A DNA stretch of 64,000 nucleotides. Source: Anthonomus grandis grandis (Eukaryota; Arthropoda; Insecta; Coleoptera; Curculionidae). The number at the start of each line of letters is the position of its first letter. Position 1 is the stretch's first letter. Under the pieces are notes generated by a model. That model did not search any database, had not been told where the DNA came from, and worked only from the letters and a program-made list of their open reading frames with translations. This document shows, in pieces, positions 34,440 to 46,745 of this stretch. The DNA is taken from assembly GCF_022605725.1 (NCBI RefSeq), contig NC_065548.1, forward strand, positions 15,037,644 through 15,101,643, given 5' to 3'. The position numbers and the translations under genes are program-made.

Positions 34440-37400
34440 CTATTAGAGTTTGAATTAAGAATTTGGCCCATATATTACGCGAATCGAAACTTTGAAGAGT
34501 TCAAAATGCGTTCCTCAGGTTTTGTCTATTTAATGTTAAATGGTATTTGCTCATCATTCGATATTTTAAAAAAATGTCTACATTTACACAGCAATAGTTT
34601 AGTGATGACAAGCCCTTACATGTATCCAAACCATAATGTAATTTATAATAGCAATAAGGCTCTCTATAGAATATTTCACGCAAATAATATTAATCTAAAT
34701 AGAATTTTAGAGTCTAATCATGCCAGCAACTTTGGATCAGATTTGGCATCATTACTGTATACCCATATTTTAAAACATTTCAAAAGTAGCATTTCATCAA
34801 AAAATGTGTCCACAATAAAACCAAGTAATCAACCTGGACTTCTAGATACTGACTGTGATAGGGATTCTTTTTTATAGATAATTACACAGAAGATGAAGCT
34901 CACTCACATTCTATAAATAACATTGAAAATAAGCATGCGAAAAATTTCAGTAGTTTTATTTTAAATACACAGTCTCTAAGAAATAAAATGAACGAGCTTC
35001 ATCTTTTACTTGATTCATGTGATTTTCCTGATATTGTATTACTAACTGAGCACTGGTTAAAGCCTAATGAATGTTTCTTAATATCTGATTATATTCAATA
35101 TCAATTTTTTGTCGGCAACACTACATACATAGAGGAACAGCTATTTTAGTTAAACAAACAATTGAAGCTTTTTTCTGTAAAATTAATAAGTATGATAGCT
35201 TTCTGTTGGAGAAGGTTTTTGAATTCTCCCTTTGTTTTTGTAAGCGATTTAATTTATATGGTCTTTGTGTTTATAGACCACCCACAGGAGATATTGGTAT
35301 GTTCCTGGACAAACTTGATTCTCTATTATCCCAATTGTCTATACACTCCATAGTTATATTGGCTGGTGACTTTAATATTAACTTCACTGATGTAAGCTTG
35401 CTATCATATCATACATCCCTTTTAAGTATATTGGAATCTTATGACTTAAAGATGCATGTTCTTTCACCCACACGTATAACATCCTCATGTGCAACTACTA
35501 TTGATTATTTGTGTACAGATTTAAATGATGTATCATGTAGAGTACTCTCATCTGGTATTTCTTACCATGAAGCCATTCTCGCTGAGATTCCATGCAACAC
35601 TGTATTTCCTTCATCTCATTATATAGGAAGCATTTTCAGCAGAGCAAATTTTAATGCTTTTTCTTCTACTACAGCTTTGGTTAATTGGAATGCATTTGAA
35701 ATAGCTCCTGACCCGTTTACTTTGTTATTTCATGTGCTATGTGACAAGATCAATCAGTGTTTTCCTAAAAAGAGACTTAAAATGAAAAATAGAAAACCAT
35801 GGGTCACATCAAAACCTCCGTTTTTTGGCTAAGTTGTGCAAGTTTACAACTAATGCAAACATTATTCTTTATCATCAGAAATATCGTAGTCTATACAGAA
35901 AGACCATAAAAGCAGCAAAGGTTAAATATTATAGTGACCGCTTGAATATGTCCTCAAATAGGCAGAGAGAATGTTGGTCAATTATAAATGACTTCAGGCA
36001 TTCTCACAAAAAAGTTTCAGAACCAGAAGCCAGAAGTAAGACCAAATAGTTTAAATGATTATTACTGTAATAGTCCTCATTTATTGCTCAAGGAGGTAGA
36101 TACTAATATTGATCCTTTGCATTATATTCAACAAGTGTCAGTTCAAAATTCTTTTTTCTTTTATCCTGTTAGCCTTACTGACGTTAGAGATGCAATTAAA
36201 AGCTTAAAAAACCATAAATCAGCTGGAGCTGATGGGATATCATCAAAATTACTACTCCTTTTGCCTGACTCAGCATTGAGTGCCTTAGCTTCTGCCATAA
36301 ACAATTCCATTCATAATGGCATCTTTCCAGCATGTTTGAAGGAGGCAGTGGTTATCCCTCTTTATAAGGGTGGAGATTTGAGTGAGCCTTGTAATTTCCG
36401 TCCAATTTCTATATTATCTACCCTCTCCAAGATAGTTGAAAAACTTGCAAAAATCAAAATTTTGTCTTTTTTGCAACACAATTGCATTTTATCTGCAAAT
36501 CAGTTTGGATTTCAAACGGGAAAAGGAACTCATGACGCTGTTTTCAGCTTTTTGGAGAGTGTCTATGTGTCCTTAAATTCTGGAGAGTCCGCGGCGGCAG
36601 TGTTTTGCGATTTATCCAAGGCATTTGATTGTGTAGATCATGGAATACTGCTGACTAAGCTCAATAATTATGGCTTTAGAGGTGTGGCATTGCAATGGCT
36701 GGAATCCTATCTATCTAATCGTACCCAAATAGTTACAGTATTTGGATGTTTATCCGATTCCAAATTTCCAGAAAATTAGATCCCTTAACTCAGGATTCAG
36801 TGTTAAGACCATTATTATTTTTGCTCTATGTAAATGATTTGGGTTCATTAAAACTGTAGGGCAAAGTGGTTCAGTTTGCTGATGATACCACCATTTTATG
36901 GAATCATAGAGATTCTGATAATGTTAGGGCCCAGGTTTTTAAGGATCTTAAGATTTTATCGGAGTGGTGTGCTGCAAACAGGCTTGTATTTAATTTGGAC
37001 AAAACCTTGATTATGGGATTTAAGTGTGACGTTCAGGGCCTTATGTTTAGTGAAAACTCCCCTTTGCAAAACAAAGAAAACTGTAAGTTCCTTGGTCTTA
37101 TTACCATTGATGGTTGCCTTCGCTTCGAAAATCATATCCTAAATCTTGCATCAAAATTATCCTCTGGATGCTTTGCAGTAAGAATGGCGGGGCATGAACT
37201 GGGAGGGGTAGTTGCACGTTCAGTGTACTTTTCTCTTATTGAGTCCCATCTTCGTTATGGCTTGCCTTTTTGGGGTTTAAGCAACAAGGGATTATTAAAC
37301 ATAATTTTTGTGATTCAAAAAAAGGCTTGGATACCTAAGATACCTAAAAGGGTTAGATACCTATGTTCCGCTGGGTTAAGAGATTCTTGTAAGCCTCTCT

Positions 37401-38180
37401 TTATATCTCAAAAAATCCTAACTCTTTTTTCTCTTTTTATCTTAGAAACAGCTACTCTTATTCATAAATGTCCTAAACCTCCCTCTAACACTGGTCATAT
37501 GACTCGCCAGGTTAACGATTTTCCCTTACCAATCCCTACATCCTCCTTCACCAAGAACTCACTTATATACCTTAGCAAAAAAATTTACAACCATGTTCCT
37601 CTATGTATTAGACAAATTTTAGAAGTTAAGAAATTCAAAAAGGTATTAAAATCACTTTTATTATCCAGGGCATATTATAGCCTTGACGATTTCTTTAATG
37701 ATACCTTTTAACCTGTGCTCTGACATCATTTTAGTGTTTTAGTTTTGTTTCCTATTAAATAATTTAATTTACTTCTTCTAAATTCTGTTTTATTGACAGC
37801 TTTACTTATTTTTTAATCAAATTTATCAAAAAGATGCTTTTTTTTCTCAATCTGTTTTGTTATGATTAATTTTGGTAATGTGTGTAAATCTTATGGCAAA
37901 GTGTTTTAGATGTTATGTTTGTTTGAAATTTGAAATTTAAAGTGAATTTGGAATTTTTTAGTTTTTAGGATGCTTGTACACAAGATTTTGTTGTCTTACG
38001 TAATATAGCACATTTTCTTTCTCTCTTTCTATGCTGAATATTGGGATTCCTTGTAATATATTCCATATATTATGATGGTGCAGTGGGAATGCTAAATCTT
38101 AAAGACAACGTTTTTTCTTTATTTCAATTTTTAAATCCTGTTGGCTTATCTCGTGTATAAATAAAATAAAATAATTAGGT
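34440..38180 (+). mobile_element. Jockey-like LINE, copy A, nearly full length
   Basis: Order along the + strand: an N-terminal segment from the ATG at 34506 (123 codons to a stop), then a broken endonuclease domain (SSFILNTQSLRNKMNELHLL, FPDIVLLTEHWL, YGLCVYRPPTGD, IVILAGDFNINF, TTIDYL, ISYHEA where SDH is expected), a linker (KPWVTSK), and RT (HKSAGADGISSKLLLLLPDS, CNFRPISILSTLSKIVEKLA, QFGFQTGKGTHDAVFSFLE, FCDLSKAFDCVDHGILLTKL, VQFADDTTILW). Stops or frameshifts fall near 34877, 35150, 35832, 36049 and 36779. The C-terminus ends at 37711 and the 3' UTR runs to AATAAAATAAAATAATTAGG and a poly-A run at about 38180. A second copy of the same family lies at 45.0-43.2 kb. Confidence 0.9.
36866..37711 (+). 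pseudogene. RT palm to C-terminus of LINE copy A
   Basis: A 281-codon frame starting at VQFADDTTILWNHRD (RT catalytic Asp pair), followed by WCAANRLVFNLDKTLIMGFK, CKFLGLITIDGCLRFENHIL, SLIESHLRYGLPFWGLSNKG and a C-terminal segment ending YYSLDDFFNDTF. It is the best preserved part of the element and is separated from the upstream RT frame by a stop at 36777-36779. Confidence 0.85.
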
Positions 38181-38477
38181 TAAAAAAAAAAATTTAGTAT
38201 ATGGCAAAGCGCATTTTACGCCTAAATTTTATCGTATGAAGAGTATAATGTGTATTGCTATTTTTGAATACATTGCATACGAACCTACTAAAAATTGTGG
38301 GTTTAAAAAATGCATTATTTGCCTTGCATTTAAGTTGCAGAAACATTCATTTTCCAGCCTATGAGCGCCATATGTATATATAAAATAGAACATAATTTGA
38401 CAGAATAACACCCAAATATGGATTAAAACAATAATTGCATGAAAAATATACTAATAAATCTAAGATACAACATATTA

Positions 38478-40637
38478 CAGTAGACTCGCGATATAGTGAA
38501 CTAATTAATGTACATCCAGTTCACTATATCGATTTGTTTACTCTATCAAATTTTTTTTTAATGTACGTATTAAAGCAACGTTTGTCTTTAGAAAACTAAC
38601 TTTATTAATGCGAAACAGAAAAAATATTACATATGTAATTAAAATAAAATAAAAAAACGGCAATCTAATCTATTTTTTCAAAAAATTAAGTAATTTTTGT
38701 TTGCTTAAGTTTTGTGAAACGAGTATACTAGAATATTCCCATTGAAGGATTTTTTTAATCGACTTTATTGCCGAATTTGTTGTCACTCGTTCCTTATTTA
38801 CTACCAATTCTTCTTGTACTCCATCATCTTGATCGTTTTCATCACTTTCACTTTGGTCATTAGTTTCTTTTGTGTCAGGTAAGTTATCTTTATTCCAATC
38901 GTCTACATCAATAGGTTGAATATGGAAGTATACTATACTTCTGGATTATGGAAGTCTGCAATAAAGTAATGATTTCTGATCTCACGGTGTCAATGTCTTC
39001 ATTTCTTATTCGGCTCCGTAAAACACTTAAGGGGATGTTATCTTCCTCATCGTCAACTTCGTCGGCTAATGGTGAAAGTAAATTATGCCAGCATTTTTCT
39101 ATAACTTTAGGCCTTAAATTTCTCCACGCCAAAGCTAAATTTAGAATGGCGTCCTTTAACGAAATATGTTTTAGAGCATCTCCGATATCCTGGTTAGTTC
39201 CAATAATTTGTGATAACAAATTTTTTCGATAAAATAGTTTTGTCAGACGAATAGCGTTTTGGTCCATTGGCTGGATTAGCGGAGTAACGTTAGGTGGCAT
39301 ATAAACAGTAAAAATGGAACCATCATCACTTCTTAGCTGTTCTGCAGGTGGATGGCTTGCTGCGTTGTCCAACAAAAGCATGGCTTTAACTGGAAGGTTT
39401 TGGCTCTGTAGGAATTCCGTAACCTAAGACAAGAACAAATGCTAGAATAATGTGCAGTTTAAATTTTTAAAAGGAATAAAAAAGGGCGTAAATTTGTAAA
39501 AATCGTAGTCCAAAAGGACTGAAACCATTTTTTCAAATTCTCGAGATACAAAGATGGTAAAATTTAAAACGTCTTCCTATGACAAAACTTATCTCAGGAA
39601 TAAACATTCGGTGAAACCATTCTTTGAAAATTGCTGCCGTCATCCAAGCAGTTTTGGAGTTTCTATAATGGACCGGACAGTTAAAATTTCGAAACGAACG
39701 TGGATTTTTTGCTTTCCCAATAATTAATGGTTTAACTTTGTGAGTACCTACCGCGTTTGTGCATGCTCGAAAAGTCACTCTTTGTTTCTCGGTTTTCCTA
39801 CCTGGGGCAGTTTTTTCTTCGCGAGCTACATATGTCTTTCCGGGCAGAAGTTTCCAATACAAACCAGTTTCATCGGCATTGTAAATCTGTTCTTTTGTTA
39901 GCTGAAGCTGATTAATTTTTAGGCGTAAAGTTCTTTTAAAAGGACCAACAAGCTCGGGTTCTGACGATAATTTTTCTCCTGAAATCGTTAGGAAGCGTAT
40001 TCCAAAACGTTTTTTATACTTTTGCATCCAACCACTGCTCGCATTAACAGACGGAGATTCCTTGTATTGACTGTGAAGTAACTTGGCCTTCTCTTGGATC
40101 ATTAAACCAGTTACCGGAAAATTTCTCTCCCTTGTTTTTAAGAACCACTTATATAAAGCTTTTTCCATTCTAGGACACTCTGATTGTCTCAAAGTTTTTG
40201 TTTTTCCAGGTCCTGTGAAAGTACTGTTGACTCGTTTCAAAATCTTTATCCTTCTGTGACGAATCGCGCATATAGTGGATTTAGCAACACCATATTGTCT
40301 AGACAAAACGGTCACTCCGACACCTTTCTTTAATTCTTCTAATATTTTGGCTTTATCGCTTAGGATTAAATGCTTTCTAATTTTTGCCTTAATTATTCTG
40401 ACGGCGTGACGCGATCTACTGCACCCAAATACAAAAAAAAACTAATTGCCCGAAAAAAAACAAACCGTTTAATATCTTTTTCTTGTCTTAACTTGTTTGT
40501 TTACCTAATAAAACTATTGGGTTTACTATTTCGAGAATCAATTTGTTCACTTGACAGAATACATTAAGGGAAAAATGTCTGTTCACTATTTAGAATAGTT
40601 CACTAGACAGTGTGTTCAGTATAACGCGAGTCTACTG
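38478..40637 (-). mobile_element. pogo/Tigger-like DNA transposon
   Basis: Left end CAGTAGACTCGCGATATAGT and right end (- strand) CAGTAGACTCGCGTTATACT, each next to the TA duplication (38476-38477 and 40638-40639). Length 2160 bp. The interior holds one transposase gene on the - strand. It inserted about 290 bases upstream of the candidate exon at 40931. Confidence 0.95.
38670..40390 (-). pseudogene. Tigger/pogo transposase
   Basis: N-terminal HTH: KHLILSDKAKILEELKKG (no ATG in front in this copy), then LSRQYGVAKSTICAI. A CENP-B-like second DNA-binding region follows (MEKALYKWFLKTRERNFPVT, LMIQEKAKLLHSQY, SGWMQKYKKRFGIR). The DDE domain has YNADETGLYWKLLPGKTY (first Asp), MLLLDNAASHP (second Asp) and MPPNVTPLIQPMDQN (third Asp). 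The stretch from about 39580 to 39423 looks like an intron: ...MFIPE joins VTEFLQSQNLPVKA if the segment between ATAAGT and TCTTAG is removed, and the donor G is now A. An acidic tail (DDWNKDNLPDTKETNDQSES) in another frame runs to a stop at 38670. The copy is inactive. Confidence 0.88.
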
Positions 40638-40930
40638 TATTATTGATTTTCCGTTCGTGGGCGAACGCCCGACCGGCGAATCGACATTTGCATATCGATC
40701 CATCCCTCACTCACTGACCCTCACACTACAAGTGTCAAACGTCAAGTTTCTCTTTTTGATTTTCATCTTAATTTTTTCGGAAAACTCAAAATAAAAACAA
40801 ATTCGTTCCATTATGATGGAAAATTTGATAAAAAACGGTTTATTTAGGAAAAATCCTTATCCTATAACGAAAAAAAACCCATGATTATGCCTTTTGAGTT
40901 CGGTTTTATTTAATAACAAGGTTCTGTAAA

Positions 40931-40967
40931 ATGACTTCTACAACGAAAAGTGCTAAATTCTCACAAG
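40931..40967 (+). CDS. Candidate first coding exon of an unidentified gene
   Basis: ATG in good context (GTAAAATGACT) opens 12 codons, MTSTTKSAKFSQ, followed by one base and a consensus GTAAGT donor at 40968. The 250 bases upstream are GC-richer and leader-like (CACTCACTGACCCTCACACT). The pattern is the same as that of the Paics first exon. I could not identify a matching second exon in the window, nor the protein. Downstream sequence to 46.7 kb is mostly transposon, so a long first intron is plausible. Confidence 0.4.
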
Positions 40968-41520
40968 GTAAGTCGATTTTCCTATTGTAGTTTTTGTTTC
41001 TGATTATTTCTGTTCACTGAATTCACAAATACCCTGATTTCAGTGTAGTTTTGAATGTGGGCCAGATTTGTCTTTATTTTGGGAAGACTCAATGACCTCT
41101 TGGCATTTATTTCCTTGTTCCTCTCTTGCTAAAATAGTGCATCAAAAGAAAGTGAGTTTTGAGATTATCCCAGGGACTGGCCACATTTATGATATATAAA
41201 ACCAAATATTTTATGTTTATTTCCTGGTTTATTTACTGCCCTATTGATAAAATTGACATTTTAATTCACCATTGATAGATAAAGCATGTACATAGAACTG
41301 CCCTAGATGTGCACATAAAAACTAAGTTAACTCCATGTTCATAAATAAACTTTTCTTATTGGGTTTGCTTTCTATGCAAATCCTCTATTTTGTGACCAAA
41401 TACAAAGTATCTATTTCTTTTTTATTAGAGTTTGAATATTTGTTTAGAATTTTTTTTGTGATGTTATATCAAGAGGCTTTTTTTAGGAACACTGACACAA
41501 CAAAGTGAAGCTCATAATAA
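40968..41520 (+). other. Non-coding sequence after the candidate exon
   Basis: No recognised feature; probably intron if the exon at 40931 is real. Confidence 0.4.
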
Positions 41521-41522
41521 TA

Positions 41523-42237
41523 CAGGGTGTTTGAAAAATAGACGAAGATATTTGACAGGGTAATTTCTTGTAAAAAAATATGAGAAAAAGTTTCTATAAA
41601 CATGGGTCCGGAAATGCACAGTTTTCAAGATACAGGGTGATAAATTTTTTTTTAAATATTATTTTTTTATTAATATATAAAAAAAATGTTTACTCAATTC
41701 TTTTGAAATTTGGCAGTATTACTTGTTGTATTAAGAGGCTAATTTAGCCCTAATTAGATTAAAATTATAAGGTCCACTGGCGTCCCAGGGGAAATCTTAG
41801 CAAATATTATTGGCAAATAAATGTATGCTACTGCCTTTTTTTTCAACTTTAATATTTGTTGTTTGATTAGGCATTTAAAAATACAACTTTTTTGCCTCTT
41901 GTATTTTTTTCATATCTCACTTAGTTTTCGACAGAAAAAATAAATACTGTTTTATTGCATGCCACTGGACAAAATTGGTTTATTAATTTTTGAAAAAAAT
42001 CACAGGTGTCTTGAAAAACAAAAAATCATTTCTGCATGGAGCTTTGACATTGACAAGTGTCAGTTCTCCTAGAAAAATAATTAATATTAATAAAAAATTA
42101 ATATTTAAAAAAAAATGTACTACCCTGTATCTTGAAAACTGTCCATTTCCGGACCCATGTTTATAGAAACTTTTTCTTATATTTTTTTACAAAGAATCAC
42201 CCATTGAAATATCTTCGTCTATTTTTTGAACACCCTT
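41523..42237. mobile_element. MITE with about 150-200 bp terminal inverted repeats
   Basis: The left end CAGGGTGTTTGAAAAATAGA and the right end (- strand AAGGGTGTTCAAAAAATAGA) match over a long stretch, including the inner blocks CATGGGTCCGGAAATG and GTTTTCAAGATACAGGGT. TA flanks both sides (41521-41522 and 42238-42239). No open reading frame inside. CAGGGTG ends and a TA duplication suggest mobilisation by a mariner-related transposase like those nearby. Confidence 0.88.
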
Positions 42238-42555
42238 TATAGTTTATTTTTATACTCAATATCTAACACATAAAATTAGTTTCTTTGATGTCTCTTTAAG
42301 GACTCATGTCAACTTTCTTCACAAAAAAAGTATATAAAAAAAGCATTACAAAAAACCAAAACAAAAGTGCATGATATTATTATTAACCCTTTCTTGTAAA
42401 ACATAGCAAATTATCAATTTAAAAGCGAATAAATACTATATAACCCTTAGCACTATTTTTTTAGTAATGTTGCCCATGAAAATATAATAAAGGCCTGTCA
42501 GGATGTGTCTGAACAGAATTTCTTTTGATTTTGGGGTTGCATGTTTTGTGGAAGT

Positions 42556-43186
42556 GCGAACTATTTATTTATTTATTCAGTGTCAATATTATGGGCATAC
42601 AAGTAAAAATAGGCACAAAGTTTATAAATGGGAGAATTTTTATAAAACAAATTAATCAAACCTGGTTTGATTAATTTGTATTGTCCTTCGAGCAACACAG
42701 CCACTTCCCTCTTCTAATTTTTATAAAGGTTGCTTCATGGACAAGCCAGATAAAATACTCTCGGATGGCAATTATTATTTGTTCTGTTTTAAACAAAAGG
42801 TCATTGAAAAATAAAACTAAGAATCTCAGGAAAATCTATTTTGTTTTTCAGTTTTTTAAGAAGAGTACACAAAAATATTTTAGTGCTTCTTTTACTTAGA
42901 GATTGTCAGAAAAATACCAAATTGCCTGAAATGCATGAACTTTAAAAACCTCCTTTGAACCCCTCCAATCCAGACACTGTACTGGGGAGACCAAATAATA
43001 GACCCATATTCCAAGATTTGCCAAACCAAACTACCAAAAAGATGAATTCAATACTTAGCTCCTTCGTGGTTCTAGTAACAAATCCAGAGGTTTTTTGGGC
43101 ATTTTCTACGTTAGATAAAATGTGTTCGGAACATGAAAGAGTGGGGTCATAAATTACTCCTAGATCCTGCTGTTGGGGTACTCTTT
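42556..43186 (-). mobile_element. Jockey-type LINE 3' fragment
   Basis: On the - strand: QQQDLGVIYDPTLSCSEHIL, NAQKTSGFVTRTTKELS, then decayed pieces (LGLLFGLPSTVSGLEGF, LCTLLKKLKNKIDFPEILSF, FYLACP). It ends in AATAAATAAATAAATAG near 42556. It starts exactly where LINE copy B stops, at a CTTT repeat. Confidence 0.65.
42647..42679. repeat. 33 bp perfect palindrome
   Basis: ACAAATTAATCAAACC at 42647-42662, one central T, and its exact complement at 42664-42679. It lies in the decayed C-terminal region of the LINE fragment. Confidence 0.85.
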
Positions 43187-45040
43187 GAAAGAAAGAAAGA
43201 AAATGTGCTATATTACGTAAGAATAATCTTGTGTACAAGCATCCTACAAGCTAAAAAAACAAAACAAACGTACAATTTCAAAAATTGACAAAACAACTAA
43301 ATAAAACAATCAATTACTAAATAAAGGAAAACTTGTTGACAAAACTAGAGAAGAAAAAAGGAAAAAAAAAACTTTCCAACATGTCCAAGGTTAAAACCTA
43401 TCATTAAAAAAGTCATCCAGGTTATAATATGCCTTAGCCAATAAAAGCAACTTTAATTCTCTTTTAAATTTCTTAACATCTGATATATGTCTAACACATA
43501 GAGGAACATGATTGTAAATTTTTTTACTTATGTAAATTAATGAGTTTTTGGTAAGGGAAGATCTAGGAATAGGTAGGGTAATATTATTTACACGACAAGT
43601 CAAATGGCCAGTGTCAGAGGGTAGTTTGGGAATTTTGTGAATAAGAGCAGCTGTTTCTAAGTTAAAGAGTGAAAAAAGTGTTAGTATTTTTTAGAAATGA
43701 AAAGGGGTTTGCAAGAATTTCTTAACTTAGCAGAACACAGGTATCTAACTGCTTTTTTTTGAATAACAAAGACAATGTAAGTAGCCCCTTATTGGTTAAA
43801 CCCCAAAAAGGCAAGCCATACCGAATATGAGATTCAATAAGTGAAAAGTACACTTAATGTGCAACCACCCCTCCCAGCTCTTGTTTTGCCATTCTTACTG
43901 CAAAACATCCAGAAGATAATTTCCTAGCTAAATGTAAAATATGATCTCCAAACCGAAGGCGACCATCAATGGTAATTCCTAGGAACTTGCAGCACTCTTT
44001 ATTCTGCAAGAGGGAATTTTTCGTCAAACATCAGACCCTGAACATCGCACTTAAACCCCATAATAGACGTCTTTCCTACATTAAACACGAGCCTGTTGGA
44101 AGCACACCACCCTGATAAAATCTGAAGGTCTTCAAGGATACAAGTCTTAATATAATCAGAATTTTTTATGGCTCCATAGTATGGTGGTTTCATCAGCAAA
44201 CTGAACCACCTTGCCCTGCAGTTTCAATGAACTCAAGTCATCCACATACAGTAAAAATAACAGTGGTCCCAACACTGAACCCTGGGGAACGCCGCATTTT
44301 AGGGATCTAGAAGCAGACAAACGCCCAGACACTGTAACCTTCTGAGTACGATTTGATAGATAGGACTCGAGCCATCGCAACGCTACGCCCTTAAAACCAT
44401 ATTTATCGAGCTTAGATAACAGTATTCCATATGATCCACACAGTCAAATGCTTTGGATAGATCACAAAACACTGCCGCCGATGACTCTCCAGAATTCAAG
44501 GACACATAGACGCTCTCCAAAAAGCTAAAAACAGCATCATGTGTCCCTTTACCGGCTTGAAATCCAAACTGATTTGCAGACAAAATGCCATTATGATGTA
44601 AAAAGGACAAAATTCCGCTTTTTGCAAGTTTTTCAACTATCTTAGAGAGGGTAGACAAAATAGAAATGGGACGGAAATTACAAGGCTGATCCAAATCTCC
44701 ACCCTTATGAAGAGGGATAACCACTGCCTCTTTTAAACATGAAGGAAAAATGCCAATATGTAAAGAATTGTTTATGGTAGAAACTAAAGCATTTAAGGCT
44801 GAATCAGGCAAAAAGAGTAACAACCTCAAAGATATCCCATCAGCTCCAGATGATTTATGGTTTTTTAGGCATTTGATTTCATTTTTTACTGAAAATGAAT
44901 GCTCAACCGACACTTGTTGAAGATAGTTTAAGGGATCAATGTTACTACGAATGCCCTTGAGCAAGATATTAGGTATATCACAATAATAGTCGTTTAAAAT
45001 GTCAGGTCTTAACTCCGGTTCAGATACTTTTCTAAGCCAC
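43187..45040 (-). mobile_element. Jockey-like LINE, copy B, 5'-truncated
   Basis: Same family as copy A: HKSSGADGISLRLLLFLPDS, CNFRPISILSTLSKIVEKLA, QFGFQAGKGTHDAVFSFLE and FCDLSKAFDCVDH match it almost word for word. It also has the part damaged in copy A: KCGVPQGSVLGPLLFLLYVD and VVQFADETTILW (FADE replaces FADD). Frameshifts occur near 44385 and 44160. The C-terminus ends YYNLDDFFNDRF at 43391. The 3' UTR is cut short in a CTTT repeat at about 43187, where copy A has CTTTCTCTCTTTC and then continues for about 140 bases more. It starts at about 45040, inside the linker. Confidence 0.88.
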
Positions 45041-45300
45041 TTTGAAGTTGTTCACCATTTAAGGTGTAATTGAAAATTATGGGATTACGATTTAGGGTGA
45101 ATGACATACAAGCACACTTACTGACTTTTCATCTGAAGCTATTTAATTTGCACTGACTGGAAATATCACAAAATTCATCTTGTTGCATCAATTCTTGCAA
45201 TGCCTGACAATCATTCTCTGTCTGAATCTGAAGAAAACATTTTAAATCATTGGCAAATAATAATCCCTTTGCTATCATAGATATCATAGCCATTAAATCA
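45041..45300 (-). mobile_element. LINE RT palm fragment
   Basis: On the - strand: LLFANDLKCFLQIQTENDCQ, then ALQELMQQDEFCDISSQCKL and, past a stop, CACMSFTLNRNPIIFNYTLN. This is the FADD box (second residue changed to Asn) and thumb of another Jockey-type RT, joined to the 5' end of copy B. Confidence 0.65.
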
Positions 45301-45639
45301 AAATAGTACTGATATTTTTAAATATAATTTGTTGGTGCTGGTCTTTATCAACATATAAACCAAATACAGCTGTGACATCACATACGAACCAAAGCCTTAG
45401 ACTAAATAACTTTCCAAATGTTTTTAAAATTGTTGCTAGACAACTATAGATGAATGTCAAAGTGAAATAAAGGTTTATTAGGCTTAATATAATAATGCTT
45501 AAATATTCTAATAGAAACCCATATAACTAAACCACAAAATTACTATATTTACTTATATATGCTCCAACTTATAGATCCTTTGGTTCCCATTCTCTTTCTC
45601 CCTTTGTCCTTCCAGTCTCCAGGATTAAGATGCAAAAGA

Positions 45640-45830
45640 ACTTCCTGATATCCCTTGCATGCAAGAGCATTTCAGATATCCTCATTTACAACTTTCTTGG
45701 GGAGTCCAATGGTGAGCTTGTTTGGCAATTTTTTCTAGTGGCATTTGTTGGATGTGGCTGTATCATTTTAGTTGATGTTCTGGACTCACATTCATATTCT
45801 CACAAATTCTGTAATTTTTAACATGCTCTA
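45640..45830 (-). mobile_element. Possible C-terminal LINE pol remnant
   Basis: On the - strand a frame reads YSHIQQMPLEKIAKQAHHWT then PQESCK, with stops on both sides. It resembles the C-terminal WLGH..RM....PK.AL.W.P.G.R.RGRPK block of some LINE polyproteins. Weak evidence. Confidence 0.35.
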
Positions 45831-45849
45831 TTTAAAATATGAATTTGTA

Positions 45850-46745
45850 TTTGAAACGTTAATAGAGTTGTTTAAAGGATATCTTTGTGAAAGGCAATAT
45901 TAAAGGATATAAATCTCAGCCAGTTATTTCAACATCTGGTGTACTACAGGCTTCCTATTTAGATCCCCTGTTGTTTTTTAAAAGTACTACAAAAGTTTTA
46001 GAAAAATGCAAGGGGTTTAATATTTGCCAATGACTTAAAAATTTATTAAGTAATAAAAAGCTTTGCCGACTGGATTTTCAAAAAGAGTGGGATAGTGTTA
46101 TTCATTATTCAACCAAGAATAAGATATAGATGTTGTTAAATGTGTAAAACTTTCATATCATAGAAAATAAAATACTATTACATAATGTAATACAAATTAC
46201 ATAATGTATTGCTTAAACGCATTAATGAGGTTATTGACTTAGAAGTTGTTTTTGATCAAAGTTTAACATTTATACCTCATTATAACTACATTACAAACAA
46301 AGCATCTTAAATGGGTTCATAGAAAGACATACCAAAGAGTTTAATAATCCAGTATGTTTGAGGCAGCTGTACTATGCCTAAATAAAAAGTTTATTAGAAT
46401 ATATGTCTGCATAATTTGGAACCCAATACTATGAATATTTCAAATATGACTTCCAGCGTATTCAACAAAATGGCGCGTTACATGTTTTTTAGAGAAAACA
46501 GATATTACAACAATAATGCCTCTTCAATTGAGTTATGTAATATTTAAAATATGGAGTCACTTGAGAGACGTAGATCCAATGATAATATACATCTAAATTT
46601 TCATCTTTTCAGTATGCGCAATCTTTATAATAAAATACAGGAGAAAATAGATAGATTACTTAATATTACTTTACCCCAACTCAAAAAGAATTTCAACTTT
46701 TTCCTTCTCAATTTTAGTGATTCTGACAGATCTTGTAGATGAAAT
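45850..46745 (+). mobile_element. Decayed LINE RT fragment
   Basis: On the + strand through shifting frames: LFKGYLCERQY, PVISTSGVLQASYLDPLLFF (RT box with GVPQGS altered), then after a gap RINEVIDLEVVFDQSLTFIP, GFIERHTKEFNNPVCLRQLY and DFQRIQQNGALHVF. The order is right for palm to C-terminus, but stops are frequent. Confidence 0.6.

Noticed and set aside
45630..45821. A + strand frame of 63 codons as a gene
   Set aside because: The opposite strand gives a better, LINE-like reading over the same bases.
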